Shown here: piece by piece, positions 21,102 to 29,941 of the stretch
How positions within the stretch are numbered: the first letter of the stretch is position 1
How the letters are laid out: every line of letters begins with the position of its first letter
Origin: Peptoniphilaceae bacterium AM52-5BH
GTDB lineage: Bacteria; Bacillota; Clostridia; Tissierellales; Peptoniphilaceae
DNA length: 64,000 bases
NCBI GenBank assembly: GCA_027669155.1
Contig: JAQEDR010000005.1
Location: forward strand, 1-64,000
Direction of reading: 5' to 3'
Position numbers and translations under genes: made by a program
The notes under the pieces: generated by a model
Told to the model about the DNA's origin: nothing
The model's database searches: none
The model's input: the letters and a program-made list of their open reading frames with translations, nothing else

Positions 21102-22433
21102 ATGGAAACTGGACCCTACCATAGCTTGATTACAACACTTAGCATAATATTATTGCTTTTTATAAATGGAGTATTTACAGCGATTCACACAGGACTTATC
21201 AGCCTCAATACATCAAAGTTAGAAGAAGATTCTCTAAATGGAGATGAGAAGGCAGGCTCTATCCTTAAGATTTTATCAAATCAGGATAAACTCAATCAAT
21301 CCTTTGAAATAGCAAATATAATATTTTCCCTTTTAACCATAGCTTATTTTGCAAAAAGGCTCAGAGAAGTGAGCTCTGATGGTTATTTTTGGGGAGGAAT
21401 TTTATCAGAAAGATGGGTGACTATAGTAGCTATAATAGTATATACGATTCTTAAGCTGATATTTGTAGACAAAATCCCCCAAAGAATTGGCGTAAGATTT
21501 CCAATGGAGATTACTAAAAGAGCGACAGGTCTTACTAAGTTTATTATGATTATTACAAGACCTATTGTGGCCTTTACTACAGCTGTGACCAATCTTTTTA
21601 TGAATATATTTGGTATAGAGGCAAAAAATATTCAAAAGCAAGTTACGGGAGAGCAAATTAAATCAATTGTCCAGATAGGAGAAGACCAGGGAATCCTAAG
21701 ACCTATGGAGTCTAAGATGATCCATTCCATAATGGCCTTCGATGACCTACTTGCAGAAGAGATAATGACAGCAAGAACCGATGTCTTTATGATTGATATT
21801 AACGACAAAGACAAGGAATATCTCGAAGAGTTTGTAAAGATAAAGCATGCGAGAATTCCAGTCTATGACGACGAAGTAGATAATATATTAGGTATAGTCT
21901 ATACCAAAGACTTCCTACTAGAGGCTACAAAAGTAGGACTTAGAAATGTAGAAATCAAGGAAATCCTAAGACCAGCTTATTTTGCACCAGATAAGATAGA
22001 AACCGACAAGCTTTTTTCCGATATGCAGAAAAAACATATCCACATGGCGATTTTGATAGATGAGTACGGTGGATTTTCTGGAGTTGTCACTATGGAAGAT
22101 TTGATAGAAGAAATTGTAGGAGATATAGACGATTCCTACGACTATGATATTCCAGAAATCAAGGAAAATGGAAGAGATGTCTTCGTAGTCAAGGCCTCTA
22201 TCGGTATCAAGGACTTAAACGAGAAGATTAATATAGATATCGACGAGGATAACGAAAACTACGATTCCTTGGGGGGCTTTATTATAGACAGACTAGGCTA
22301 TATACCGGAAGAGGACTCCAAGCTTTCCTTTGATTACAATGGCTATGAGATCAAAATTCTCTATATTGAAGATAATAGGATTAAGGCTGTTAGGATTAGA
22401 AAATTAAAAAACAAAGAAGAGAAGGAAGACTAG
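21102..22433 (+). CDS. CNNM/CorC-type membrane protein with CBS domains (hemolysin-family)
   Basis: The 443-residue protein has the standard three-part layout: an N-terminal DUF21 membrane domain (about residues 8-190, four hydrophobic stretches), a CBS-domain pair (about 205-325, with EIMTARTDVFMI and GGFSGVVTMEDLIEEIVGDI), and a CorC/HlyC C-terminal domain (about 345-430). The family is now linked to Mg2+ or Co2+ efflux and adenosine-nucleotide sensing; the older 'hemolysin' label is misleading. It stands alone between nhaC and the OPT transporter and ends in a strong terminator. Confidence 0.92.
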   Translation: METGPYHSLITTLSIILLLFINGVFTAIHTGLISLNTSKLEEDSLNGDEKAGSILKILSNQDKLNQSFEIANIIFSLLTIAYFAKRLREVSSDGYFWGGILSERWVTIVAIIVYTILKLIFVDKIPQRIGVRFPMEITKRATGLTKFIMIITRPIVAFTTAVTNLFMNIFGIEAKNIQKQVTGEQIKSIVQIGEDQGILRPMESKMIHSIMAFDDLLAEEIMTARTDVFMIDINDKDKEYLEEFVKIKHARIPVYDDEVDNILGIVYTKDFLLEATKVGLRNVEIKEILRPAYFAPDKIETDKLFSDMQKKHIHMAILIDEYGGFSGVVTMEDLIEEIVGDIDDSYDYDIPEIKENGRDVFVVKASIGIKDLNEKINIDIDEDNENYDSLGGFIIDRLGYIPEEDSKLSFDYNGYEIKILYIEDNRIKAVRIRKLKNKEEKED

Positions 22434-22438
22434 AAGAT

Positions 22439-22486
22439 TCTCCTTGTTTTAGGCTTTTTACAGAGCCTAAGACAGGGAGATTTTTT
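22439..22486 (+). terminator. Terminator of the CNNM/CorC-like gene
   Basis: A 16-bp stem (22439-22454 with 22465-22480, two G-U pairs) is followed by six T residues. Confidence 0.92.
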
Positions 22487-22632
22487 ATTTATTTTAAATG
22501 TTTTTATATAAATATTTTTAAATATTTATTTTAGCGGTATACTTAATAATGTGTCATATGGTTGGTACCTTTAATTTATTTCAGGAAATTATTTACAAGA
22601 AGTGAATAATTTTACATTTATAAGGAGTTATT

Positions 22633-24513
22633 TTGAAAAAAGAAAAAGGAATTGAAGAAATTAGAGAATTTACTCTCTTGGCTATAGTTTTGGGAGTGAT
22701 AATAGCTATAGTATTTGGTGCGGCCAATGCTTATTTGGGACTTCGTGTAGGTCTTACCATATCTGCATCAATACCAGCGGCTGTTATTTCTATGGGTATA
22801 GTTAGAAAAATCTTAAAGCGTGATTCTATACTCGAAAACAACTTAGTTCAAACGATAGGTTCTGCAGGAGAGTCACTTGCAGCAGGGGCAATCTTTACCT
22901 TGCCAGCAGCCTTCTTGTGGGAAGCAGAGTGGGGAGATAGTCACTATATATCCTATCTTAATATCTTGATGTTGACATTGATTGGAGGAGTTTTGGGAGT
23001 TATCTTTATGATTCCTCTAAGAAGAGCCCTTATAGTCAAAGAAGATGGAATCTTGCCATATCCTGAAGGAAGAGCCTGTGCAGAAGTACTTAAAGCAGGA
23101 GAAGAAGGCGGCCAAGATTCAAGTGTAGTATTTAAGGGCTTAGGCCTTGCCTCTATCTATAAATTTTTGGCAAATGGACTTAAAATATTTCCAGAAGGTG
23201 TAAGCTATGAAATATCTACGAAAAGCTTTGGAGGAACAGCTATCGGCTTCGATGCCCTTCCAGCTCTTATGGGTGTAGGCTACATCGTAGGACCTAAAAT
23301 CGACGCTATTATGCTTTCAGGAGGAATCCTTGCCTGGCTTGTACTTATGCCACTGCTTCACGCCTTTGGCCCAGCAGAGATAGCAAGTCTTAGCCCATCT
23401 GACCTATGGTCAAATTATATTAGATATATAGGAGCAGGAGCTGTTGCTACTGGAGGAATTATATCTTTGATCAAGTCCCTTCCTATGATTGTTAAATCCT
23501 TTAAGGATTCCATTAGAGACCTTAAGGACAGAGATTCATCCCAAAATAAGGACAGACTTGATGCTGATATTTCTATGAAAACTTCCATAATTCTTGTAAT
23601 TATTGCAATAGTATTGATGTTTATGATGCCATCTTCACCACTTAACTTATTTGGTGCCTTGATTATTGTAGTATTTGGTTTCTTCTTTGCTACTGTTTCA
23701 TCAAGGATGGTAGGAATAATCGGATCTTCAAACAACCCTGTATCAGGAATGTCAATAGCGACTCTCTTGATCGCAACCCTTCTCCTAAGACTAACAGGTT
23801 TTGTAGGTCATGACGGAATGATAGCGGCAATCTCTATAGGAACTATAATTTGTGTAATAGCTGCCATAGCAGGAGACTGCTCACAAGATTTAAAGACTGG
23901 ATATATCGTAGGAGCAAGCCCAAGATACCAACAAATCGGTGAGATAATAGGAGTTCTCGCCTCATCCCTAGCCATAGGAGGAGTTTTGTGGATACTAAAT
24001 AGCTCTATAGGCTTTGGAACAAAGGATCTTCCAGCACCTCAAGCTACCCTTATGAAGCTAATAGTAGAAGGAGTTATGAACAATGACCTTCCTTGGAACT
24101 TGGTATTTGTAGGAAGCTTCATAGCTATTATGGTAGAGCTTTTGGGAGTAACAGTCCTACCTTTCGCTATAGGACTTTACCTACCTATTAATACATCACT
24201 TGGAATAATGTTTGGTGGACTAGTAAGAATCGTCGTAGATAAAATCAAGGCAAGCAAGGAAGAGAAAAAGGATGCAGAGACAAGAGGAACCCTCTACTCA
24301 GCAGGCCTTATCGCTGGAGAAGGAATCATGGGAATAATACTAGCAGTCTTTGCCCTAATTCCTGTAAAAGGAAAGACTCTAGCAGACCTTATAAATATTT
24401 CTGATAAATTTGCCCTAGGCCAAGAAGCTTCTGTAGTAATATTTGTCCTCCTAGGTATATTAATCTTCACTAAGGCAAAAGGAGCCTTAAAGAAGGGCAA
24501 AAATGAAGCTTGA
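22633..24513 (+). CDS. OPT-family oligopeptide transporter
   Basis: The 626-residue polytopic protein (about 15 helices) belongs to the oligopeptide transporter (OPT) family, which imports short peptides or metal-chelate-like compounds with protons. Family marks include GAANAYLGLRVGLTISASIPAAVISMG near the start, GPKIDAIMLSGG, GDCSQDLKTGYIVGASPRYQQ and PFAIGLYLPI near the C-terminus. The start is a TTG at 22633, supported by TAAGGAG at 22621-22627. Its last 11 bases overlap the PqqD-like gene, so the two are co-translated. The substrate is unknown. Confidence 0.92.
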   Translation: MKKEKGIEEIREFTLLAIVLGVIIAIVFGAANAYLGLRVGLTISASIPAAVISMGIVRKILKRDSILENNLVQTIGSAGESLAAGAIFTLPAAFLWEAEWGDSHYISYLNILMLTLIGGVLGVIFMIPLRRALIVKEDGILPYPEGRACAEVLKAGEEGGQDSSVVFKGLGLASIYKFLANGLKIFPEGVSYEISTKSFGGTAIGFDALPALMGVGYIVGPKIDAIMLSGGILAWLVLMPLLHAFGPAEIASLSPSDLWSNYIRYIGAGAVATGGIISLIKSLPMIVKSFKDSIRDLKDRDSSQNKDRLDADISMKTSIILVIIAIVLMFMMPSSPLNLFGALIIVVFGFFFATVSSRMVGIIGSSNNPVSGMSIATLLIATLLLRLTGFVGHDGMIAAISIGTIICVIAAIAGDCSQDLKTGYIVGASPRYQQIGEIIGVLASSLAIGGVLWILNSSIGFGTKDLPAPQATLMKLIVEGVMNNDLPWNLVFVGSFIAIMVELLGVTVLPFAIGLYLPINTSLGIMFGGLVRIVVDKIKASKEEKKDAETRGTLYSAGLIAGEGIMGIILAVFALIPVKGKTLADLINISDKFALGQEASVVIFVLLGILIFTKAKGALKKGKNEA

Positions 24514-24823
24514 TTTAGGAAAAATTCCAAAGAAAAACGTGGACTATGACTATGATGAGAAAAGTAAAACCTACACCATCCTCATGGACCATACAGGACT
24601 AAACCACAAGCTAGCCCAAAAGCTCTGGCATAAGCCTAAAATTACCAGAGTAAGGCTGGAGGGAATGGGAAATACAGTCTGGGAAGCCATAAATGGGGAA
24701 AATACCATAGAAGATATAGGAGAAATCCTAAAGGAAATCTACGGAGAAAAAGCCGAGCCCTTATATGAAAGGCTAGGCCAATACCTAAGAAACTTAGAGA
24801 AAAATAAGTTTATAAAATATTGA
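24503..24823 (+). CDS. PqqD-family protein
   Basis: The 106-residue protein has the PqqD fold pattern: a short N-terminal strand region, then GNTVWEAINGENTIEDIGEILKEIYG near residues 55-80, and a C-terminal helix ending in LEKNKFIKY. PqqD domains usually bind ribosomal peptide leaders (RiPP recognition elements) and work with a radical SAM enzyme. None is encoded nearby. The gene overlaps the OPT transporter by 11 bases, so a role tied to that transporter or its peptide substrate is the best inference. Confidence 0.75.
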   Translation: MKLDLGKIPKKNVDYDYDEKSKTYTILMDHTGLNHKLAQKLWHKPKITRVRLEGMGNTVWEAINGENTIEDIGEILKEIYGEKAEPLYERLGQYLRNLEKNKFIKY

Positions 24824-24836
24824 TCATGAGTAAAAA

Positions 24837-24876
24837 AACGCATCGCTAGAAAATATTTCTGCTGATGTGTTTTTTT
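24837..24876 (+). terminator. Terminator of the OPT-PqqD operon
   Basis: AACGCATC (24837-24844) pairs with GATGTGTT (24864-24871), with G-U pairing, and runs into a T tract to 24876. Confidence 0.8.
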
Positions 24877-24928
24877 ATGAATTGAAGACATATTAGGCAA
24901 TTGTTAAATTTTCTTTACAAAACTCACT

Positions 24929-24956
24929 TTGACTCATTTTAATGATATTATATAAG
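24929..24956 (+). promoter_or_regulatory. Promoter of the VWA/XpaC/TelA cluster
   Basis: A -35 TTGACT (24929-24934) and a -10 TATAAG (24951-24956), 16 bases apart, lie 21 bases before the first start codon. Confidence 0.5.
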
Positions 24957-24977
24957 AAAGAGGATAAAGGAGTTTTT

Positions 24978-26585
24978 ATGAAAAGGTTATTATTTTTTAT
25001 ATTAGGACTAATCTTATCTTTATCATCTTGTTCATCAAAGGATAAAGATAAAATTCTTTCCAATAATAAGGAGTTTGTTATTGATAAATACGATGGGGCG
25101 AGCCTTAGAATTGCTTCTGGCAGTGAAAACAAGGAGTTGGAAGAAATAATCAAAGCTTATGCAGAAAAAAATAAGCAGAACATAGAAATTGATTATATGG
25201 GCTCACTCGATATGATAAAAAGTCTCGAAACTGATGGCTACGATGCTATTTGGCCTGCTTCATCCATGTGGATAGAACTTGCTAATAGCAAGGTTAAGTT
25301 AAAATACGAAAAGACCATTTCTATAAGTCCAGTAGTTTTTGCCATAAAAGAATCTCTAGCCAAAGACCTAGGCTTTGTGGATAAAGAAGTAAGCACCAAG
25401 GATTTAATAGGAGCTATAAATGCTAATAAGCTTAAATTTACCATGACCAATGCGTCAAGGTCTAATTCAGGAGCAAGTGCCTATCTAGGTTTTCTTACAG
25501 CTCTTTCAAATAATGAAACCCTTAGGAGTGAGGATTTAGACGATCCAGAATTAAAGAAAAATATAAGAGATCTCCTAAAAGGGGTGAGAAGATCATCAGG
25601 ATCTAGCAATTGGTTAATAGATCTTTTCCTAGAAGGAGATTATGATGCCATGGTAAACTACGAGGCTCTAATAATTACTGCAAACAAAAGGCTTGAAGAA
25701 GAGGGCAAGGAGCCTCTTTATGTAATATATCCTTCAGATGGCCTTGCCATATCCGATTCTCCTTTTTGCTATGTCGATAGGGGAGATAAGGATAAGGAAA
25801 AAGCCTTTTTGGCTCTTCAAGATTATCTTCTAAGCGATGAAGGTCAGGAGAAAATAGAAAAAACTGGCAAGAGAAATGCTTTTGGGGATGTTTATTCTGA
25901 TAATGAAGAGATTTTTAACAAGGCTTGGGGAATTGACACTAAGAAAGCTCTTAAAGTTATTAGATTTCCGAAGGCTGATGTAATTAAAAAGGCATTAGAA
26001 GCTTATCAAGAAGAGCTTAAAAAGCCAGCCCTAACCTGCTATGTTCTAGACTATTCATCATCTATGAAAGAAAACGATGGATATGATAGGATGATGGAAT
26101 CTCTATCTCAAATCTTTATAGAAGATGAGGCAAAGAGGCTTTCTCTTTTGGGAAATCCAAAAGATAAAAATATAATCATTCCTTTTGCATCAGATGTTTT
26201 AGGAGTGGAGAATGCTTCAGGTTCCTATGAAGAACTTGCAGTAATCTATGATAAGCTCAATGAATCTTATCAAGTAGACGGTGCAACCGCAATGAATGAA
26301 GCTATTGCAAAATCCTTAGAGGAGATAAAAAAAGTTGATGATATAGCTTCTTATACTCCTGCCGTAGTTGTCCTAACAGATGGAAAAGCTAATGGGCCTA
26401 TGGCTTTTAAAGAATTAGAAGAAAAATATGGGGAAAGCGGCTTAGATCTACCTATATTTTCTATAACTTATGGGAGTGCTGACAAGGACGAACTAGATAA
26501 GCTCGCCCAGATGTCTAGGGGAAGAGTTTTTGATGGAAAGGAAGACATGGCTAAGGCTTTTTATGAAGTGAAAGGATATAACTGA
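24978..26585 (+). CDS. Lipoprotein fusing a solute-binding domain to a VWA domain
   Basis: The 535-residue product has a lipoprotein signal (MKRLLFFILGL..., lipidated Cys18 in SLSSC). Residues about 35-330 form a periplasmic-binding-protein type II-like domain (IASGSENKELEEIIKAYAE at the start). Residues about 350-535 form a von Willebrand A domain with an intact MIDAS (Asp358, Ser360, Ser362 in DYSSS; GATAMNEA; VLTDGKANG). Such fusions bind a ligand and coordinate a metal at the outer face of the membrane. The ATG at 24978 follows AAAGGAG; an earlier in-frame ATG is less well supported. It leads a four-gene run with XpaC, a second binding protein and TelA. No ABC permease or ATPase is present. 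Confidence 0.82.
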   Translation: MKRLLFFILGLILSLSSCSSKDKDKILSNNKEFVIDKYDGASLRIASGSENKELEEIIKAYAEKNKQNIEIDYMGSLDMIKSLETDGYDAIWPASSMWIELANSKVKLKYEKTISISPVVFAIKESLAKDLGFVDKEVSTKDLIGAINANKLKFTMTNASRSNSGASAYLGFLTALSNNETLRSEDLDDPELKKNIRDLLKGVRRSSGSSNWLIDLFLEGDYDAMVNYEALIITANKRLEEEGKEPLYVIYPSDGLAISDSPFCYVDRGDKDKEKAFLALQDYLLSDEGQEKIEKTGKRNAFGDVYSDNEEIFNKAWGIDTKKALKVIRFPKADVIKKALEAYQEELKKPALTCYVLDYSSSMKENDGYDRMMESLSQIFIEDEAKRLSLLGNPKDKNIIIPFASDVLGVENASGSYEELAVIYDKLNESYQVDGATAMNEAIAKSLEEIKKVDDIASYTPAVVVLTDGKANGPMAFKELEEKYGESGLDLPIFSITYGSADKDELDKLAQMSRGRVFDGKEDMAKAFYEVKGYN

Positions 26586-27190
26586 TGGATTATTTTAAGC
26601 AAAATATAAAATCTCTAGCCTTAAGCCTCATAGTTTTCTTTGTCTTAGTCTTTGTGATAGATTGGCCATTTTTTGTAGGGGCAGGCCTTGCTATTGGACT
26701 TTTTGGAGGAAGCTTTCTAATATTTACACCGAAGATTAAAATTGGGAATGTAGAGCTTGAAAATATTGAAAATGCAAAAGAATTAAAAGAGATATACGAC
26801 AATTCAAAAGCTCTTGTGGCCTCTATTAAGAAGAATGGAGGAAGTGTCAAGGATTCTTCAATTAGAATTAGCTCCTTAAAACTTGCTTCAATAGCTGAAG
26901 ATATCATAGCTTATCTCGAAGATAAACCTAAGGATATTTCTACATCCAGACATTTTTTGACCTATTATCTTTCTACAGCAGATAAGATAGTTAAAAATTA
27001 CAATGAGCTTGATAGGGCAAATGTTAGCTTCGATAAGTTTGAGTCTATAAGAGAAAATACAGAAAAGTCCTTAAGGCTTCTTAGACAAATTTTTACAAAT
27101 CAGAGGGATTCCTATCACAAGGAAGCGATAAATGATTTAAATATTGAGACAGACCTTCTTGAAAAAACTGTAAGGCTTGGAGGTGAATGA
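26585..27190 (+). CDS. XpaC-family membrane protein
   Basis: The 201-residue protein has two adjacent membrane segments (about residues 8-27 and 29-47) and a long helical cytoplasmic tail, as in the XpaC family ('5-bromo-4-chloroindolyl phosphate hydrolysis' proteins). That name comes from an old indicator phenotype and does not describe an enzyme activity. XpaC genes are commonly paired with telA genes, as in Bacillus subtilis xpaC-yaaN, and here telA lies two genes downstream. The start codon overlaps the stop of the VWA protein gene. Confidence 0.75.
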   Translation: MDYFKQNIKSLALSLIVFFVLVFVIDWPFFVGAGLAIGLFGGSFLIFTPKIKIGNVELENIENAKELKEIYDNSKALVASIKKNGGSVKDSSIRISSLKLASIAEDIIAYLEDKPKDISTSRHFLTYYLSTADKIVKNYNELDRANVSFDKFESIRENTEKSLRLLRQIFTNQRDSYHKEAINDLNIETDLLEKTVRLGGE

Positions 27191-27191
27191 T

Positions 27192-28250
27192 ATGAAAAAA
27201 AGAATATGGGGCCTTCTAGTCCTAATAGTTGTTATAGTAGCTTCTGGTCTCTATTATCTTATGGATAAGAATAAAAAAGAAGAAGTTTCAATCACAGGGC
27301 TTATAGGTGGTGAGAAGATTGGTCTTGTAGAAAGTGATAATTTCAAAGACACCCTTATGGAAAAATACAAGCTCAATTTTGACTACAAAAAAGACGGGTC
27401 CTTGGATATGGTGGAAAACTATCCAGCTGATATAGACTATCTTTTTCCATCAAGTGAGCTTGCCCTAGAGCTTTTTAAACATCTAGGAGGAAGTGCTAAG
27501 CAAAGTGAGATCGTATTTAACACACCTATTGTTCTTTATTCGAGAAAACTTGTCGTAGATGGCTTGATTAAGGAAGGTATAGCCAGCAAAGAAGGTGATG
27601 TTTATTATGTGGATATGGTAAAGCTTGCGAGTCTTATGAAAGAAGAAAAAACTTGGGCTGACATAGGATTAAATGATCTTTATGGAAGGATATTGGTAGA
27701 TACAACAGATCCCAACAAGTCAAACTCAGGAAATATGTTCTTAGGCCTATTAGCCAATGCCTTAAATGGCAACAAATCTCTAAGAAACAGCGACCTTACT
27801 AAGCTCAAGGAGGATCTGAAAAATATTTATGGGGCTATTGGCTATATGCAAGGCTCATCTTCGGATATGTTCAACCAATTTCTAAGACAGGGAGTGGGAG
27901 CTTATCCGATTATAGCAGGTTATGAGAGTCAACTTCTAGAATTTTCAAAAACTGATAAGGAAATGTTTGAAAAGATTAAAGATGATGTAATAATGCTTTA
28001 TCCAAAGCCAACAGTTTACTCTTCCCACGTATATATAGCCTTAACTGATAAGGGGAAAATGGGTCTTCTTAGCCTAATGGATAGCAAAGTGCAGAAGATG
28101 GCATGGGAAGAGCACGGTTTTAGGACAGTTGTCGCAGGAAGCGAAGATAAGGATAGCTTCGATGTAAAAAATCTCGATCCAGTAGTAAAACAAGTAATGT
28201 CTATGCCAAGGCTTGATATAATGTTAGAATTGATGAAAGCTGTAGAATAG
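27192..28250 (+). CDS. Membrane-anchored solute-binding-like protein
   Basis: The 352-residue protein has an N-terminal membrane anchor (about residues 5-22) without a lipobox cysteine. It is followed by an extracellular domain resembling type II solute-binding proteins and similar in layout to the binding half of the VWA lipoprotein (both have DYLFPSS / DAIWPAS and TDPNKSNSGN / TNASRSNSGA stretches). The two are therefore probably paralogues. The ATG at 27192 is chosen for its GGAGGTGA site; the earlier ATG lies inside the XpaC gene. The ligand is unknown and no transporter genes accompany it. Confidence 0.75.
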   Translation: MKKRIWGLLVLIVVIVASGLYYLMDKNKKEEVSITGLIGGEKIGLVESDNFKDTLMEKYKLNFDYKKDGSLDMVENYPADIDYLFPSSELALELFKHLGGSAKQSEIVFNTPIVLYSRKLVVDGLIKEGIASKEGDVYYVDMVKLASLMKEEKTWADIGLNDLYGRILVDTTDPNKSNSGNMFLGLLANALNGNKSLRNSDLTKLKEDLKNIYGAIGYMQGSSSDMFNQFLRQGVGAYPIIAGYESQLLEFSKTDKEMFEKIKDDVIMLYPKPTVYSSHVYIALTDKGKMGLLSLMDSKVQKMAWEEHGFRTVVAGSEDKDSFDVKNLDPVVKQVMSMPRLDIMLELMKAVE

Positions 28251-28258
28251 GAGTAATT

Positions 28259-29377
28259 ATGGGAAAAATTAATTTAGATGACTTGATGGAAAGCGCTAAA
28301 GAAAATAGGTCAGATGAAAATGAGCTTGCTATAAAAACAGAAAAGCAAATTGAAGAAATAAGCCCTGAGCAAAGGGCAAAGATCGATAGTATCAAAGAAA
28401 GCCTAGACTTAAGAGATAGTCAAGTTCTTTCTATATATGGGTCAAACTCTCAAAAAGATATAGCAAACTTCTCCAAAAATATACTTCAAGAAGTAAAAAA
28501 CAAGGACTTGGATGAAGTGGGAGATATGATGACAGATTTGATGTTTAAGCTAAAAGATTTGAGAGAACCTGAGGAGTCCTTCCTAGATACACTCTTTCAC
28601 AAACCAAAAAGAGCTATTGAGAAATACATAGCCCAGTATGAAAGTGTAGATAGTCAAATTGATAAGATTGCTGCCAATCTAGAAAATTCCAGGATGGATC
28701 TACTAAAAGACATAGCAACTTTCGATGGTCTCTATGAAGAAAACCTCAAATACTTTAGAAATCTTGAAAACTATATCAAAGCAGGTGAGGAGAAAGTCAA
28801 GGAAGTTAGGGAAAATGACTTGAAAGATTTGTATAAACAAGCTGAAGGATCTAATGATCCTATGGCCATGCAGGTTGTAAGGGACTTTGAAGATAAAATC
28901 GAAAGATTTGAAAAAAGAATCTTTGACCTAAAGACATCAAAGACTGTTGCAATACAAACAGCTCCACAGATAAAGCTCATCCAAAACAACGACCAACTCT
29001 TGGTTGATAAAATAACGGATGCTATAAATAATGTCATCCCCTTATGGAAAAGTCAAGTTGTAATAGCCCTTGGCTTAAATAGACAAAAAAGACTAGCTGA
29101 TATGCAAAAGGAAGTATCAGATAAGACCAACGAATTATTAGAAAAAAACGCCGAAAAATTAAAACAGAGCACTTTGGAAATCCAAAAAGAGGTCCAAAGA
29201 TCAACTATAGATGTCGAGACCTTGAAGAAGGTTAACGATAACTTGATAGAAACGATAGAAGAATCAGTAAGAATTAAAAATGAAGCTGCTTCTAATAGGA
29301 AGAAGGCCGAAGAAGAACTTGTTAGCATACAAAATGACTTGGAAGATAAGATAAGAAATACCCTATCAATTAAATAA
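28259..29377 (+). CDS. telA: TelA-family protein (toxic anion resistance)
   Basis: The 372-residue cytosolic protein is predicted almost entirely helical with long coiled-coil stretches and matches the TelA/KlaA/YaaN family in size and in motifs such as FHKPKRAIEKYIAQYESV near residue 117 and QVVIALGLNRQKRLADMQKEVSDKTNELL near residue 262. The family is linked to tellurite and envelope-stress tolerance, but its molecular role is unknown. It is the last gene of the four-gene cluster, 8 bases after the solute-binding-like gene. Tellurite resistance should not be assumed from the name. Confidence 0.9.
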   Translation: MGKINLDDLMESAKENRSDENELAIKTEKQIEEISPEQRAKIDSIKESLDLRDSQVLSIYGSNSQKDIANFSKNILQEVKNKDLDEVGDMMTDLMFKLKDLREPEESFLDTLFHKPKRAIEKYIAQYESVDSQIDKIAANLENSRMDLLKDIATFDGLYEENLKYFRNLENYIKAGEEKVKEVRENDLKDLYKQAEGSNDPMAMQVVRDFEDKIERFEKRIFDLKTSKTVAIQTAPQIKLIQNNDQLLVDKITDAINNVIPLWKSQVVIALGLNRQKRLADMQKEVSDKTNELLEKNAEKLKQSTLEIQKEVQRSTIDVETLKKVNDNLIETIEESVRIKNEAASNRKKAEEELVSIQNDLEDKIRNTLSIK

Positions 29378-29386
29378 ATTTCTCCT

Positions 29387-29419
29387 TAAAACAGTCTCTT
29401 AATCTTAGGGGCTGTTTTA
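29387..29419 (+). terminator. Possible terminator of the VWA/TelA cluster
   Basis: TAAAACAG (29387-29394) pairs with CTGTTTTA (29412-29419), with more imperfect pairing inside. The U tract is weak. Confidence 0.5.
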
Positions 29420-29479
29420 GCTTGAAAAAATTAAAAATAAATGCTTAGTAAAAGAAGTTATGGGTATAATATTTCTAGT

Positions 29480-29506
29480 TAGATATATCTACTTAGATAT
29501 ATTTGA
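29480..29506 (+). promoter_or_regulatory. Candidate MarR operator
   Basis: The perfect palindrome TAGATATATCTA (29480-29491) and an adjacent near-copy, TTAGATATAT (29493-29502), lie between a TATAAT (29465-29470) and the MarR start codon. MarR proteins commonly repress their own operons from such sites. Confidence 0.55.
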
Positions 29507-29515
29507 GGAGTAAAT

Positions 29516-29941
29516 ATGGAAAAAGAGAAGCTAAAGATACTCATAGGCCTTCACAAAAATGTCAAGGAACTCGATAGGAGGACCCTTGATATAGCTAGAA
29601 GCTATGGACTTTCTTTCAGTCAGTTTATGGTGCTAGAAGCCTTGTATTCGAAAGGCAACCTATCTATAGGCGAAGTGAGAGAGGCAATATTATCAAGTGT
29701 TGGGACTATTTCTCTAGTAGTTTCCAATCTTGAAAAGATGGGCTATGTAAAAAGAAAGACAGATGAGAATGACAAGAGAGTTTCTATCCTATCCCTTACT
29801 AATGAGGGAAGAGATGTGATAGGAAAGGTCATTCCAGAAAATGAGACCATGATATATGATTATATGAAGGACTTAAGCAAAGAGGAGACAGCCACTCTCC
29901 TTAGCCTTCTAAAGAAACTAGGAGCAAATATTGACAAATAG
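29516..29941 (+). CDS. MarR-family transcriptional regulator
   Basis: The 141-residue protein has the MarR winged-helix layout. N- and C-terminal helices form the dimer interface, and the recognition region is LSIGEVREAILSSVGTISLVVSNLEKMGYVKRKTDENDKRVSILSLT (about residues 50-96), including the DKR wing. It probably represses the operon it heads, which contains a pirin-family gene and an FMN reductase, a set often linked to quinone or electrophile stress. Cysteine-based sensing is unlikely, since no cysteine is present. The palindrome just upstream is the likely operator. AGGAGTAAAT precedes the ATG. Confidence 0.9.
   Translation: MEKEKLKILIGLHKNVKELDRRTLDIARSYGLSFSQFMVLEALYSKGNLSIGEVREAILSSVGTISLVVSNLEKMGYVKRKTDENDKRVSILSLTNEGRDVIGKVIPENETMIYDYMKDLSKEETATLLSLLKKLGANIDK

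Noticed and set aside
26585..27190. XpaC-like protein as a phosphatase
   Set aside because: The family name reflects an indicator phenotype; there is no catalytic motif and the product is a membrane-anchored helical protein.
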